Positions 1 to 12,235 of a DNA stretch of 64,000 nt are shown here, one piece after another. The notes under the pieces were generated by a model. It was not told the origin of the DNA. It saw nothing but the letters and a program-made list of their open reading frames with translations, and ran no database searches. Position numbers and translations under genes: made by a program. Location: assembly GCA_026119935.1 (NCBI GenBank), contig JALRMH010000018.1, positions 558,001 to 622,000 of the forward strand, given 5' to 3'. Within the stretch, counting starts at the first letter, position 1. Each line of letters starts with the position of its first letter. The DNA comes from Endothia cerciana (taxonomy: Eukaryota > Ascomycota > Sordariomycetes > Diaporthales > Cryphonectriaceae).

Positions 1-277
1 CCGCCCATGTCACAAGCTCGGGCATGGGGAACCTCAACAATTCAACGCCTTCCACAGACCTGAGGCGCATTTCACCCCTGGCTCAGACTGCTTGGACTGC
101 AAGTCCCAGGTCTCCTGATCTCCAAAACACACAGTAGCACAGAGAAAGGCGATCAGATAACCTATGCAAGTTCTAATGAAAACACCAGATAATGACTCGC
201 TCGCTCGCTCCCACCCGTGATATGATGATGCCTGACCGGAACGCCTTGCTGTATGAAATGCGCTTGCTTGCGTGTGC

Positions 278-2704
278 TCACTGCCCGTCGTCCGCGTCCT
301 TCTCGATGGCCAGGTCCGTCATGCCCGTGATCAGCTCGGCGCTGTGATCCTTTACCGCTATGCGCGGCGACACCGACCTAGATGGCTGCTCCACGGGCGG
401 CGCGAGGACTTTTGCCTTCCCGTCATCTCCCCGCTCCTCCCCGAACCCCTCGTCCTCCTCCTGCTCATCGTCCTCGTCGTCGGCGTCCTCGTCCAGGCCG
501 CCCATCAGCGACCTTGTCATGCGCTCCTGCTCCTCGTCGTAGTCTCCGCTGAGGACGCTGCCCTCCGCGTACCCGTCATCGTCGTACGACCCCCTCGAGA
601 TATAGCTGTCGCCGAGCCCGTCGCCCTCGACCTCGTCCTCGTCCTCGGCGTACTGGCTCTCCTTGTCCTCCTCCAGGGCAAACCCGTCCTCCTCGTCCGA
701 GGCCGAGAAGTCGTCCATCTCGAGCGGCTTGTCGCGCCAGTAGGCGAAGTCGGTGTACTCCTCGCCGCCGCCCTTCACGATGGTGGACACGGGCGGGAAG
801 TAGTGGTCAACGACGTCGGTCATACTGACGTAGCTGAGCTTGAGCTTGTTGAGGGACAGCAGGTCCAGCGACACCTCGGCGTTGCTGTTGATGGTGAAGA
901 TGCGCGTCCTGGGCACGTCGACCGTCCGATAGGAGATCTGGTCCGTCAGCCGGTTCCCGAAGCCGGCATAGAAGGGGTGGTGGTCCGACCCGTAGAGCTG
1001 GCGGATGTCGCGGAGCGTGGCCATCTTGAAGACGTGCGGCTTGCGCAGGTAGATCTCCCGGCGCAGGGCTGCCATCGTCCGGTCAGGCGAAAGTATCGTC
1101 GGGCCGCGCGGCAGACGGTAGCCACCCTGGACGATACCGGCGAGGTACGCTCTCGTGGTGTCGGCCTGGCCGACTGACCGACTCGTGAGGTACATGATGT
1201 TGTATCCGTTCGCGACGATGTCGCTGTAAAGCTTGGCCACCCCAGCGTGTGTCCAGTCTCGGCCGACCATGTTGAACAACTGGCCGAGCGCATCAGATTT
1301 GGTGATGGTCCCGTCGATGTCGGAGATCACAACGGGAGTATCATGTTTCCACAGGTACATGAATGCAGAGCATGTTGCCCTGTTCACAGTGAAGCTCAAG
1401 GAGTTCTCACCCGGCTTCAGGTCCATCGCCTTCAGCTGGTCGCTGGTCAGGCGCAGGGTTTTCGCATAATTCCTATTAGGATCACCCGCAGCCTTGACCC
1501 TGCCGCCGGACCCTGGCGAAGCAGGCGGGGTCTGGAGAGTGCCCTGCCCGACATCCGACTCCGTTCTCCTATGCATAGGTAGCGCAGATGTGGTCCCTGT
1601 ACTGTCGTCGCTATGGTAGCCCGGGTCGGAGACTGCGTCAGCATCAAAGGTGCTGGACCGAAGGCCGGCTTCCATGGTCTTCCTCATCGCCGCATCCTTG
1701 GCCTCCTCGCTGCTGTAGATCCAGAGATTCCCGTGCTCGTCGATGCCGAAAAGCGCTCCAATGTCGTAGTTCCCCTCGAGCTCTTCGGAGAGAACCTTTC
1801 TGGCAAGGATCTCGGCCCTTATGGCGTCTTCTTCGCTTTCCTTGAAGCCGGTCATGTCCAGCATCAGGTCTCCCGTCTCGGTCACCTGTGTTGGAATGTT
1901 GACGGCCTGTAGCCCTCTGGACAAATTCCTTGCCCGTTCTAGAGCTTCCTGTGGACCCAGAAGCGGGGGGCTGATGGACATATCCTCCAGTACATCGAGG
2001 CTCTCAGCAGCTTCCTTGAGATCAGGCTCGCTGGTCTTCTTGCGTGCGGCCTGGTGTAATATATCCTCGCTATGGGGCCGCCCGAGATGGGAAAAGTCGC
2101 CTGATTTGGGCCTCCCGTTCGAGAATGAGGTCGTGGTTGATGCTGGCGTGATCAAGCCTGCCTCGACGTTAGCCTGGCCCGCAGACACGAACCCAGAGCG
2201 GGACGGAGGCTGGAGCAACAGACCTGCGTCTCGTGGTACCGAGCTCGAGTAGAGGGCAGAGGGCGGAGGCCGCACAGGGCTCGGAGAGCGAGCCTCCCCC
2301 TTCTGGTTGTCGTCATCCAGCTCGAGCAGTGGCGGTTCTTGCAGGACGGAGGTTGTGGCGGCCCTGCCGGGCGCCATGGGCGGACTGGACGCAGGAGACA
2401 CCAAGGGAGACGTCTGGAGGTTCTGGGGGATGGTGTCGCTAGTCTCGAAGACGAAGAACGCCTCGCCCCCCTCGCCCAGCTTCATGGCATAGTTCTGCTT
2501 CTTGCCATTGACCCTGAACTCGACCTTCTTCTCGTACGGGCGCAGGAGCGAGAACTTGCCGAAGCGGACATGGAAGGGGGAGCAGGAGAGGGTACCGTCT
2601 GCCTGCTCCACGACTATCACGTCGATTGCGCCGCTCAGGGTGGCTGGATTTATCGAATTCCATGCCGTCGACACGGAGTCTGATATGTTGCGCACGTACT
2701 GCAT
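278..2704 (-). CDS. PAH1: Lipin-type phosphatidate phosphatase (PAH1/Ned1/Smp2 family)
   Basis: Single-exon gene of 808 aa. Family role: Mg-dependent dephosphorylation of phosphatidate to diacylglycerol at the ER/nuclear membrane, controlling triacylglycerol, phospholipid and nuclear-membrane growth. The start MQYVRNISDSV is the canonical lipin amphipathic N-terminus, followed by the N-LIP domain (about 1-100) with the conserved glycine at residue 80 (LGEGG). The C-LIP/HAD catalytic motif DIDGT begins at D462 (D462, D464), so the protein should be active. Between them lies a Ser/Pro-rich linker, and the C-terminus is a long Asp/Glu-rich tail, as in Pah1. Length fits fungal homologues. The 5' side opens into more than 5 kb without a firm gene. 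The product, diacylglycerol, is the substrate of BTA1 encoded 18 kb away. Family assignment is near certain; the symbol is by analogy to yeast. Confidence 0.96.
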   Translation of the reverse strand: MQYVRNISDSVSTAWNSINPATLSGAIDVIVVEQADGTLSCSPFHVRFGKFSLLRPYEKKVEFRVNGKKQNYAMKLGEGGEAFFVFETSDTIPQNLQTSPLVSPASSPPMAPGRAATTSVLQEPPLLELDDDNQKGEARSPSPVRPPPSALYSSSVPRDAGLLLQPPSRSGFVSAGQANVEAGLITPASTTTSFSNGRPKSGDFSHLGRPHSEDILHQAARKKTSEPDLKEAAESLDVLEDMSISPPLLGPQEALERARNLSRGLQAVNIPTQVTETGDLMLDMTGFKESEEDAIRAEILARKVLSEELEGNYDIGALFGIDEHGNLWIYSSEEAKDAAMRKTMEAGLRSSTFDADAVSDPGYHSDDSTGTTSALPMHRRTESDVGQGTLQTPPASPGSGGRVKAAGDPNRNYAKTLRLTSDQLKAMDLKPGENSLSFTVNRATCSAFMYLWKHDTPVVISDIDGTITKSDALGQLFNMVGRDWTHAGVAKLYSDIVANGYNIMYLTSRSVGQADTTRAYLAGIVQGGYRLPRGPTILSPDRTMAALRREIYLRKPHVFKMATLRDIRQLYGSDHHPFYAGFGNRLTDQISYRTVDVPRTRIFTINSNAEVSLDLLSLNKLKLSYVSMTDVVDHYFPPVSTIVKGGGEEYTDFAYWRDKPLEMDDFSASDEEDGFALEEDKESQYAEDEDEVEGDGLGDSYISRGSYDDDGYAEGSVLSGDYDEEQERMTRSLMGGLDEDADDEDDEQEEDEGFGEERGDDGKAKVLAPPVEQPSRSVSPRIAVKDHSAELITGMTDLAIEKDADDGQ

Positions 2705-5700
2705 TGTGCAGTCGGTCGGCAGGTCATAGGGGAAAGGGGGGTGGTGAGGAGAAAGAAAAGAAGAAATAAAATTTAAAAAAAAAAAAAGGGAACGATGGGG
2801 GAGGGAGAGACGGGGATGTATGCAGGCGAGGTTAAAGGGTGCAACGCTTATGGGGGGGGATGATGCTTCTATGGAGAGATCCGGTGAGGCAGTTTGGGGG
2901 GGGCGGGCGGTGGGTCATGGCGGTCGCTTGACGGCGCGAGGTACCGCAGCAGCACTGCACTGCGCGGGCTCCAGGTGATGGCTTTCAGGGCTGCCGCTGC
3001 AGGACTAAAACCCAACAATCAGGAACCCCTGTTAGCCCACCCGTTAGTCGTCAGCCGTTTCGACCAGACTTTTTTTTTCGTTGGTATACTACTAATGTAG
3101 TAAGTAGTATCCTCTCCCGAAAGCCTACCGTGGTACCTTTTACTAGCTCAGACGCTCTGGGCGCCGTCTGGTCCGTATCTCTGTGGGCGCTCTGTCCCTG
3201 CCCGTACTCTTCCAATCTCTTCCCCTGGCCTGGCCTCCCTCTTCACATGTGATCGTGATCTCGCGGGCCCGTGAGTCTCTGACTAGCTGGCCGGGGAGTG
3301 TTCTCCGTACCTCGGGTATTTTGGGGGGTGATCGACTTGCCCAGACCCGTGAGATGTGCAGGGTACCGCCTAGCGCATCCGCTACCTGGAAACTACCGAG
3401 CCCACCCCCCATCCTGCAGCACCACTGCTGCCCTGAGGGACGCGAGGCTAATGTCACCTGAGGTCACTGCTCCTGCAGCCAGCCCCAGCATCGTCGCCTG
3501 TCAGACTTTGGGGCAGACCGACCGAGGTCTACCCAGGGTCAGGTCTGCGACGACGGCCCTCTCACTTTTCGGTGATGTCAACCCTCGACCGTGCATGCCG
3601 ATTCCGGAAGGAAACCTTGACTCGCAGAAAGGACGCCCTCGGGCATGGATGAGGATTGAAAAGGTTTTGCTGCTCAAGAATCTCCCAAGGCTCCTCTCGG
3701 CGCAGACCTGGCGATCAGTGAAGCGCGCTCGTGTACAGTATTGTTGGCCCTCAACCTGGAAAGCCACGAATCAACCCAGCATGCCAGAGATACGCCCCTG
3801 GCAACTCTCCACAAGGGGCTTGTTGGGCAGGCAGAGGTTGGGCCTGCGCTTCTTTTGGAGAGTCGTGATGACAGGCGGCCGCCTGACTGATGTAGCACCC
3901 CCAACATTCTCGACGGAGCCCAGCCCACCATCTCTAGCGTTGAGGGAGGACAAGACTATGTGTTGCCACGGCCTGATCATATTTATATGTGTCCACAGTA
4001 TGGCTGCTTATACGACCTTCAACCCTGCCGTTCACCTACCCAGCTCTCTGGAAGCATTCGACTGATCCGTCTCCAGACGGACCTACACTTATGACCGTAA
4101 TGATGGCTATCCTCGCGCGATCATCCGGGCCTCCTTCATAACCCAGTCATTACACTTCCTTGCCCTCATCCCCTTGTCCTACAATGGCGTGCCTCCTCCT
4201 GCGCCGGTGGGCCTCGCTGGAAACTTTCACCATTGTGCGGGTGGCCTGGGACGGGTCTTCTCCTGCCAGCTCTCCTATGAGACATTACTACTCGTCTCCT
4301 GGGCCGCTTGGGTGATAGACCTTGCCGCGTCACGGATTTCTTGTTCCATAAGCTATCCTGACCTTGACCTCGCAAAACATCAGAATGTCGGGGGACGCCT
4401 CTCATCTCTTGAACAGCCTGAAGCGGGTGGTTCGACATCTCCGGGTGTATGGCATGTACGGTGAGGCTGCTCGAGCATAGCCTTGGGGCAATGCCTCCCA
4501 TCATGAGAATCAGAAAGCTGAGATGTGCTAGCGAAATCCTAGCTATATGTTGCACAGCAGCGGGTCTGCAAGTGATTCGTCGCGGTCCGCCAGGGGACAA
4601 CCACAATTGCCCCCCCTCTACAGGCCACCACCTGTGTGGGCAGGTGGGAGCGGACATTGCTTCTGCGTCAGTGTCGTCAATACTGTTGACGGTCCCCTCT
4701 TCCTCCGGAACACGCTTTGGTGGCACGGAGTGCTTGATATTGGCGCCGTGACTCTGGATAATATCTTAAGATTCGAACAAATCGTCCGAGAAATGTCGCC
4801 AGCGATCCCCACCACCGCTTTCCGGCATGAAGCCCAGTGGTAGCCTGGCGAACGCTTCCTCACTACCTGAATGGCCAGCTTGGGTCAATTCTCTCTCGGG
4901 CAGCCGGGTCTACAAAAAAAATACCATCAGCAGCTATACGGTCTACCGTGAATTTCACAACCGCAGTATTGTGCAACGAGATGAGGACACTACACTCGCG
5001 ATCCCGGAAGTATTCACCCTCTTGCAGACCAAGACCCTTGTGTAGGAAAAAGACGCGTGGGAAACCAAATTTACGTTCTACTGCACGCTGTGTCCCCCCC
5101 CCTCCCCGAGCCATCAGCATCCCAGGGGCAGCTTCCCACGACGTTCGAATTTATAATGTCTTCCGGCGGTATTGGAAGAGGGGTGGGGGAACCTGATGGA
5201 CAGACTGGGCGTGCGCATTGGTGTGGGTATGCCTCGTTGTGAAAGCATTGCTGCCTGCGCGCCGACACTCTCACGCTCTTATCCCAGGAAAGTGAGAAGC
5301 ACACGCCGTGACGTACATTCGGCGATGGAACTGGAGAGCGTCAGCATACAAAAATCCGGCACTCGCAAACTTCATCCTCGTTGTGGTGAGAGCTGGGGGA
5401 TTCCGTGGATGAGAAAGTGCCCTGGAATTGTCAGCGCCGCCTTACAGCTCTCGCGGGCGGAGGAATCCTCGAACTTCTCATCGTCTGCTTGGTTTACCCT
5501 GGGTGCTTTCAGTCGTCTTCGAGCATGAGGACAACGTGTCGATTCTGTCTGGGCCTACACCGTTAGAAATAATACGGGCCTCGGGATGGCTAGCCGAGAG
5601 AAAGTCAACCGAGCTGGGCCACCGGGGCCATCAGTGTTCGGAACGTGGTGGAAGACATACTACATCTGGTTGCTTCTCTGTCGGTTACACTCGTCATTGG

Positions 5701-7960
5701 CCTCCGTCGTCTGCGTCTTTTGGACCGGGTCACGTGTCACGATCTCGAAAGCATTTCAGCGGTCTTCAACCACGCTCTTGAAGGGCTGTTTGCCGCAGCG
5801 TAGGCCTTCAGTGATGTCTTCAAAACGGGCATCGAGGGTCGGGAACTCCCCGGGGGTTCCAATTTGAGGCAAAGCGAGGCATCATATCCTGGCCTCGCTG
5901 GATGGCGATGGCAACGTTGAGGAGATTCTACTATGCGAACTGGATCCCGAAGTGTGCAAGGCCATTGATGAACCTGACGGCCTAGCAGGGCTGCGGGCGT
6001 CGCCCTCTGCGAAGGTGGAGGCAGTCTCTGAGACGCCCCATAGCTCGTTCTATAACTTGTTCATCGTTCATGTTTGGGTTGATTCTGTTGTGACAAAGGA
6101 ATGAGGACGGGGGTAGTGGCTGGAAAATGGGGTCCGGGTCCGAGGGCGCTGCGCCAGGGGTCGTCTCACTCTCATGAGAGGGAAGCTATTCCACTATCCT
6201 AGGGGATGCTATCATATACCTGTTGTAGCGTCTGCACGACCTAAGGACTAGTTGTGCATTCGATGATCTAACGGAAACGGTGAATCTGATCCATATGACG
6301 GCCTTCACAATTTCCAGCACCGGCGGACCGGGCCAACCTGGGGTTCCTCCCCCTGAACCCGTCGTCTCTCCGCTGGTCATAATTCACTGATCGGAACTCT
6401 GGATGTTGTCGTTCCGGGGACCAAACAAGGGATAAAGAAAAGAAGAAGGACAAAAAGGAGGGGGGTTCTTCCCTCCGCAGAGAGACGAAGACTGGGCGAG
6501 ACGAGACTATTGCCTACGCTTGACAATGATCGTTCCACTCGCTCCCCCGTCCTCTTCGATGTCATCCTCAGGGCCATTGTTACCGTGGACGCTGAGATGC
6601 GACTATTTTCAACGACAGCCCAATTCGGCAATGCGGGTGGGCCTGTTGACAGCAAGACGGGACACACCGCTTTCAGTAGTAGGTATGCCTATCTTGACCA
6701 CAGACTTTGGTAGACTAGCCTGATATGCATGCCAACCGGGGTAGATCCTGCGATGATGGGCAGTATAGCCGACACCTTCATGACCCCAGGCGGGTGCATC
6801 GAGGCCGACGATCTCTGGAGCGATGAGGGGCAGCTGTGACCCTGGAGGGTGCTACTCTCCAGTCCTGGGCCCTTCGGGACTGCGTGTGGGGGCTGTTCGT
6901 CTGACCCGTCCTGTCGAGGACTACGGACGTACACCCACCAAGCTCTGCATATGCACATACACATGTACGTGCAGTAGTCGACCCGAGTCCATATCGCCTC
7001 GTCTGGATGCGGAGCCTGTCAGTACAGTATAGGCGGGCGGCGTGAGCTTGATTGGAACGGTGCTGTCGCCGTGCAGCGTCGATCCTGGGTCGAGCGAGAC
7101 AGATTAAGTGAATTGATTCAACACTCACGAGGCCTGTGATGCCCAGATTGCCTGCGGGACGGTGAGCTGTTCTCTAGCAGGACAACAAAAGGCAAGGCTC
7201 CTGAAGTGACTACAAGCGGGCCCGTCATCAATCCTCCCCGCCCAGAAACCTAAATATGTCTGAAGGGTTAAGTGGCTTTGGGTGACTAGGAGGGGCCAGT
7301 TGCGATGGCATTTGATGAGCGAGGACGGAGTGGCCAACGAAGACCTGGCAATAAGGATTCCTATATACCACGGTACTATGGTAGGAGTACGATACGGTAC
7401 ATAGTAGTTAGTATATGCTGCACCCTAATCTCAGCCTGTCCTCTCAGCTCACCTACCCCTCAAACCTTCCGGCGTCTGTCGTGGTTCGTCGTTCGCGACA
7501 GGGCGTGAGAAGAGCCGCAGAGGCAGGCCACCTCCTTGACAACTTATCTTCTAGATCCATTTCCTGACCTCATCAATCCCAGCCAATATCCTCACCGTCT
7601 TCTTGCCTATTGCACAGACAACCGGAGGATCCCCTTGTTGGCCCCGTCTCTGCACCAGCCGCTGCGGCTGGCTCGGTGGCCCCCCTGGCTCTCGTAGTGC
7701 TTGCCTGCTGCTTGCTGCATTGCTTGCCGTAGAGACCCAGGCCCTCCACCTACCGTACCCGTACCATGCGCGGGTCAATACCCACCCCCCCCCCCCTTGC
7801 CACCGCCAGCCCGAGTTTTTAACTCTACCTTTGCAACTCTCAAAACTCCTCTTTTATCTTTCTCCCCTCCACCACCCTCACCACCGTCTCAACCAACAGC
7901 CCACCCCGATCCGTTCGACCCCTCCCCCTTGCTGTCGGCCGGCGTCACGCCCCCCTCGAT
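2705..7960. other. Intergenic space, mostly without a supportable gene
   Basis: The first 400 bases are the lipin promoter side, with an A-rich tract near 2768-2787 and several G-runs. From about 3.5 to 6.1 kb there are short coding-like fragments on both strands (separate entry). The last kilobase is pyrimidine-rich with a 12-C run at 7785-7796 and reads as the leader of the following fibronectin-III gene. I found no RNA gene or transposon terminus. Confidence 0.5.
3500..6110. pseudogene. Unresolved coding-like fragments, possibly a decayed gene
   Basis: Several pieces look protein-like but do not join into one model. On the + strand, about 3885-4085 encodes a stretch with DHIYMCPQYGCLYDL, and about 5889-6104 encodes one with LDGDGNVEEILLCELD, ending in TGA. 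On the - strand, 4863-5120 encodes a stretch containing VVKFTVDRIAADGIFFVDP, and below it, after a stop, a Pro/Glu-rich stretch with VPEEEGTVNSIDD. Stops and frame changes separate them. This could be an old gene relic, two overlapping relics, or an intron-rich gene I could not solve. No family is recognised. Confidence 0.2.
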
Positions 7961-10900
7961 ATGACATGGACCTCATGGACGACGCTCGTTCCGCTCACCT
8001 TCCTCATCGGCTCCTTCATCCCCTGGTCCTTTCTGTTTGAGCGCAGGGCCGGGCTGCTCCACCTGGTCGTCGCCCTCGCCGGCGCGTTCCTCTACACGGC
8101 CCTCTACGGCGACCTCGACCTGAATAACCTGTCGCCCCAGGGGATCTACATGCATACTGCCTCACAGGTCAGCCTGGTCAACCTGGACCGCTTCTGCCAG
8201 AAGAATGCAAGCATGCTGCTGTTCGGTGCCGCAGTCATATGGTATGCTCTGCACGCCCGTCACCGACAACCCTGGCCTGTGCCCGCGTGGTCCACCAGTG
8301 CCCCTTCTTAGAGAACCCGCACGCTGCTGACGTGTGTCTTGCTCCTACTACAGGCTGCTGCGGAGGGCTGTCCAGACCCTCTGGAAGCCTGTTCCCGAGC
8401 TCATCGGCATCCTCGGCGTCGACGTCCCAGATGCACCCGATGTCATGCTCGCTGGCATCGGCGTCGACAAGGCAACCGTGAACTGGGCAAGACCCCATCC
8501 CAACAAGCCGGTACAGAAGTTCCTGATACAGGTCAACGGCGTAGTTGGTAAGTGTTCCGTCGCACGCGACATGTGCACACGTGCATGATACAAGACCTGC
8601 GGGCAGCTTCTAACTTGGCGTCGCAAAATGAAAAGTGGGCGAGTCCCCGGCGAACCAAGAGACAGCCATCACCGTCACCGGGCTAAAACCGAGCCACTTC
8701 TACAACGTGCGCGTCATCGCCGTCGGTGCGAACAGCTTCCAGGCTGGCAGCAGGACCGTTCGCCTCCGAACCTTTGGCCGGGATGGACGGCCTCAGCTGG
8801 GCAACTCCCGCCTGCCTCCGAACTTCGAGCCCGAGGATCACACCTCCTCGTCCACGCAGCGCGAGAACGGCGACGAGGGCGGAGCCCCGCGGAGCCCGGT
8901 ACCGGGCATCGAAAGTGCGACTATACCTGAGGGCGGCCCTACGTTGACGAGAGAGTCCAGTGCGCCGGGCCAGGTTCCGCGACGAAATACTATTGGCCGC
9001 AGGTCCTCACCATCGGTCGGGAGCATGGACCAGAAGCCGGTACGCAAGGACAGTACATCGGAGGCCGAGGTCAGGGGGCTGGGCGAAAAGTTCAGCAGCA
9101 TCAAGAAGGAACTTGAAGACACCATAGCGCTCGTCGCCAGAGAGGAGGAGGACAGCAAGCGGCTGCTGGACGAGTTGGAACAGGAAAAACAGCAGAAGAA
9201 GGCGGAGCAGAAGAAGAAAGAGGAGCAGACGGAGAAGCTCAAGAAAGAGATGGGCACGACGGACAGGGCCATGCGGTCTGCGCTGCAGAGGAAGGCGCAG
9301 GTGGAAAAGGAGGTCAAGGCGAGACAGGCTGAGCGGTCTCGCTACGAGGACGGCACTGCGAAGATGGAAAAGCAGATCCAGGAGATGCGCAGGGAGAGGG
9401 AGAGCTACGATGAACAGAAGAAGGCGGCCGAGGAGGAGAGCGCGGCGAGGAACAGGGAACTGCGGCAGAGCAACGAACAGCTGCAGCTCGAGTGCTCGCA
9501 GATGGAGGCCGACCTCAAGGCGAAGAGGGAACAGGTGAGGAAGCTGGAGGAAGATCGAAAGAAGCTCCCTGGGGGCGAGGACGATGCCGAGTGGCGCCAG
9601 AAGGACTTCGAGCGACGGCGCGAGTGGGCGCGGAGGCAGTCGGAATGGCTCGCCAAGCTCCACAAGGAGGAACAGAAGGGCAGGGAGCTCGACATTAGTC
9701 TCAACTCGGTCCACGCTGCCCTGCAACAGATTCCACAGGCCACCCTCGCCCTCCACCACCAGGCCAACTCGTCAGGCGCCGAATTCGATGTTCCGTCGCA
9801 GAACCAGCTCAAGCGACAAAGCCACCACAGCAACTCCCTCTCGAATGTTGGCATCTCACCAGCTCCCCAGTACACCGCGCTGGAGCCTCCTCCTCAGCAA
9901 CCTGGATTCGGCGCGCGAGGCGCTCCACCTGGCCTTGGCCCTCTCCTCCTTGGACCGATTCCAAGATATGAAGAGGACGACGATGAGGAGTTCAGATCGC
10001 TCATGGCTGACGCACCGCTGAGCCCCTCGGCTACCAACCTCCTTCCCAGCAACATCTTCACGGATGACGAGCACGATGAGCCTGATAGCCCCCCGCCTGA
10101 CTTCGAGCCAACGAGTTCATTTATACCTGCGCAACCTGCGTCCCCCGAGCATGACCCGCAGTCGCCCGTCTCAGGCCGCTCGGCTAGCATCATGTCAAGC
10201 CCTCATGGGTCGATGCAAAACCTTCAGTATTCTTCTTTCCCAAACGACGATGCCGAGAGGCGATCACTCAACTCATATACTGGCAACTTTTCTTCACCGC
10301 TCCCGCCTCCGGGCCAGCCTGCTACTAACAGGCTGGCGTCCCTATTCAGCTTTCAACGAGGGAAACATGCCAAGCAGCAGGATGAGCCTCCTGAGCTAGG
10401 CAGTCTCAAGCTTGGACAAAGCCGGTCGTTCCCACGACAGGTGGAAGATCTCGACAGAGTTTCCAGCCGACGTCGCATCAACCTTTCCAGCTTCAACGTC
10501 TTCAACCGCAACTCGGTGGGCCCTGATACCATGGACGCTTATCCCTCCCAGACCGGCACCACGGGCTTCTCTGCCGAGAGCTTTCTGCCTTTTGGCGGGT
10601 CCCGAGCTATGACCGGGGTGTTTGATCGCGACCAAAGCAGCCCACGTCCAGCTTCCATCGCGTCTGCGGATCGTCCTCGGCCATCCACCGAGAGCTCATC
10701 TCTCTGGCCACCACAGGAGCAGTCAGGTTTCGCACGGTCACGACTCGTCTGGTCGCCGGACAACAACTCCTGGTCGCGAAACCCGTCTAGGAGACCTTCC
10801 CTCCACGGGTCGCCCTCAGCACTCAAGACGACCCTGGCTTCCGCCGATGACGAGATTCTTGACGACGAGGCATTACTGGACCCCCAGGTTTCGCCATCTC

Positions 10901-11622
10901 AAGTAGGCGTCATTGGGAGGCCTGGCCCTATGAAGAAGTCCCTGGCCAAAGCTCTGAATCCTGCCGCGCCGTCTTTTATGGGTAGCATATTCAAGCCGAA
11001 GGCTGATAGGGACGGCGGCAGGGAGAGGATGAAGAACAAGGACAGGGAAGCCAAGGGGAGCTCGGATGACCAGCCGCCGCTCTTCTCAGGCAACGACTCT
11101 GTCGGAGACCGGTCGGAATCTCGACAGTCGATGTCGGTCCAGAGCCGAACATCTGTCAGCGAATCTCACGACTCCCTGTCCCTAGACCAGCCCCCCTCCA
11201 ACACGCCCTCGGAGTTTATGATGAAAGAGCCCACCAGCCCGGACAACGTCGTGCGCAAGCTCTTCCGCAAGGGCAGCTCTAGCAAGTTCAGCCTCTCTTC
11301 CCGTCTCGGCGGCTCTAAGAAGGGCGGGCCGGGATCGACAACCACCAACATTTCTGAAAGGGAGCACCGTTCCAGCTTCGGTGGCAGCGACGACGTTCTC
11401 GGTGGCACCGGCAACAATGCTACGGGAGAAGATCTCCTCGGCAGGAGTTATGACAGTGTCCACAGCAGCCCGTCTGTCGGGGGAGCCACGAAGACCAAGG
11501 ACGGCAGGATGAGCGGTCGGTGGTTCTCGATGGGCAAGAAGAAGGAAAAGGGCAGGGAGAGCCTGGACATCGAGCGGGAGCGGATGAGCAGTGTGGATTT
11601 TGAGACGACTACTGAGGAGTAA
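7961..11622 (+). CDS. Membrane-anchored fibronectin type III and coiled-coil protein
   Basis: Three exons: 7961-8241, 8354-8547, 8636-11622; GT-AG introns; 1153 aa. The N-terminus has three hydrophobic segments (about 5-24, 30-46 and 78-96). A fibronectin type III domain follows at about 119-206, with its strands split by the second intron (the join VNGVV-VGES restores the strand). A long charged coiled coil covers about 302-525, rich in EEEDSKRLLDELEQEK-type heptads. The rest is Ser/Pro-rich and low complexity with an acidic patch and a basic, KKKEKGRE-containing end. The layout suggests a membrane-tethered scaffold, but I know no experimentally defined function for this fungal group. Splice choices are supported by frame continuity in the FN3 domain. 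The 5' leader is pyrimidine-rich. Confidence 0.85.
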
Positions 11623-12235
11623 ATGCATTCGCCCATCACTCTTTCTCTCACTATCCTGACTGTCTTGCCAAGTCTACGTGCCACCGAGTGACCAGTCCGG
11701 CCACGCCCACCTCAGCGTTGGCGTGCCGTGCGGAAGGGAGGGCCTCAAGGATGCCTCCCAAATGGTGTAGCCAGCGAACCAAAAGAAAAATGAATACCAT
11801 CCATCCCAGCGTTGTGAAGCTTCTTTTTTTTTTTTAAAAAAAAAAATTTTAATCCTCTTCTTGTTTGGCCAAGGTGAATCTCATGAAAATCTAAATAACC
11901 ATGGGAAGTATATCGGCATGCTCTGGACATCATTTCCAGGACCCCTGGAAATGATGTCCAGCGGCACCCGCCGGGGCGGTGAGAATTTGGTGGTGCCGAG
12001 CTCCAAGCGGCAGAAGCGGCAGAATTTCGAATTCAGAGGTCCCATCCATGATCCATCGCATCAGTCGATCCGCGTCCACTGTCCGCCCCACCTCGAAGTA
12101 CCACATGAACCAAACACCACCAATCTCGCCACCCCTCGAAAGCCGACGGCCCTCGCACAAACACCCGGTGGGCTTATTATCTTCTCACAACCCCCTGGCA
12201 ACCTCAGAGAAGGGGCATCGAGCGCCGCCCAATCG
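11623..12235. other. Spacer between the FN3 gene and CMC1
   Basis: It holds the FN3 gene 3' region, a T/A-rich tract at about 11822-11852, and a perfect hairpin at 11923-11961 (separate entry). The segment just before the CMC1 start is open in the CMC1 frame back to about 11861, so a longer N-terminus cannot be excluded. Confidence 0.5.
11923..11961. repeat. Perfect 18-bp inverted repeat with 3-base loop
   Basis: The left arm CTGGACATCATTTCCAGG (11923-11940) and the exactly complementary right arm (11944-11961) are separated by ACC. The hairpin lies about 275 bases upstream of the CMC1 start. It could fold in the CMC1 leader or be a protein-binding palindrome. Confidence 0.9.
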
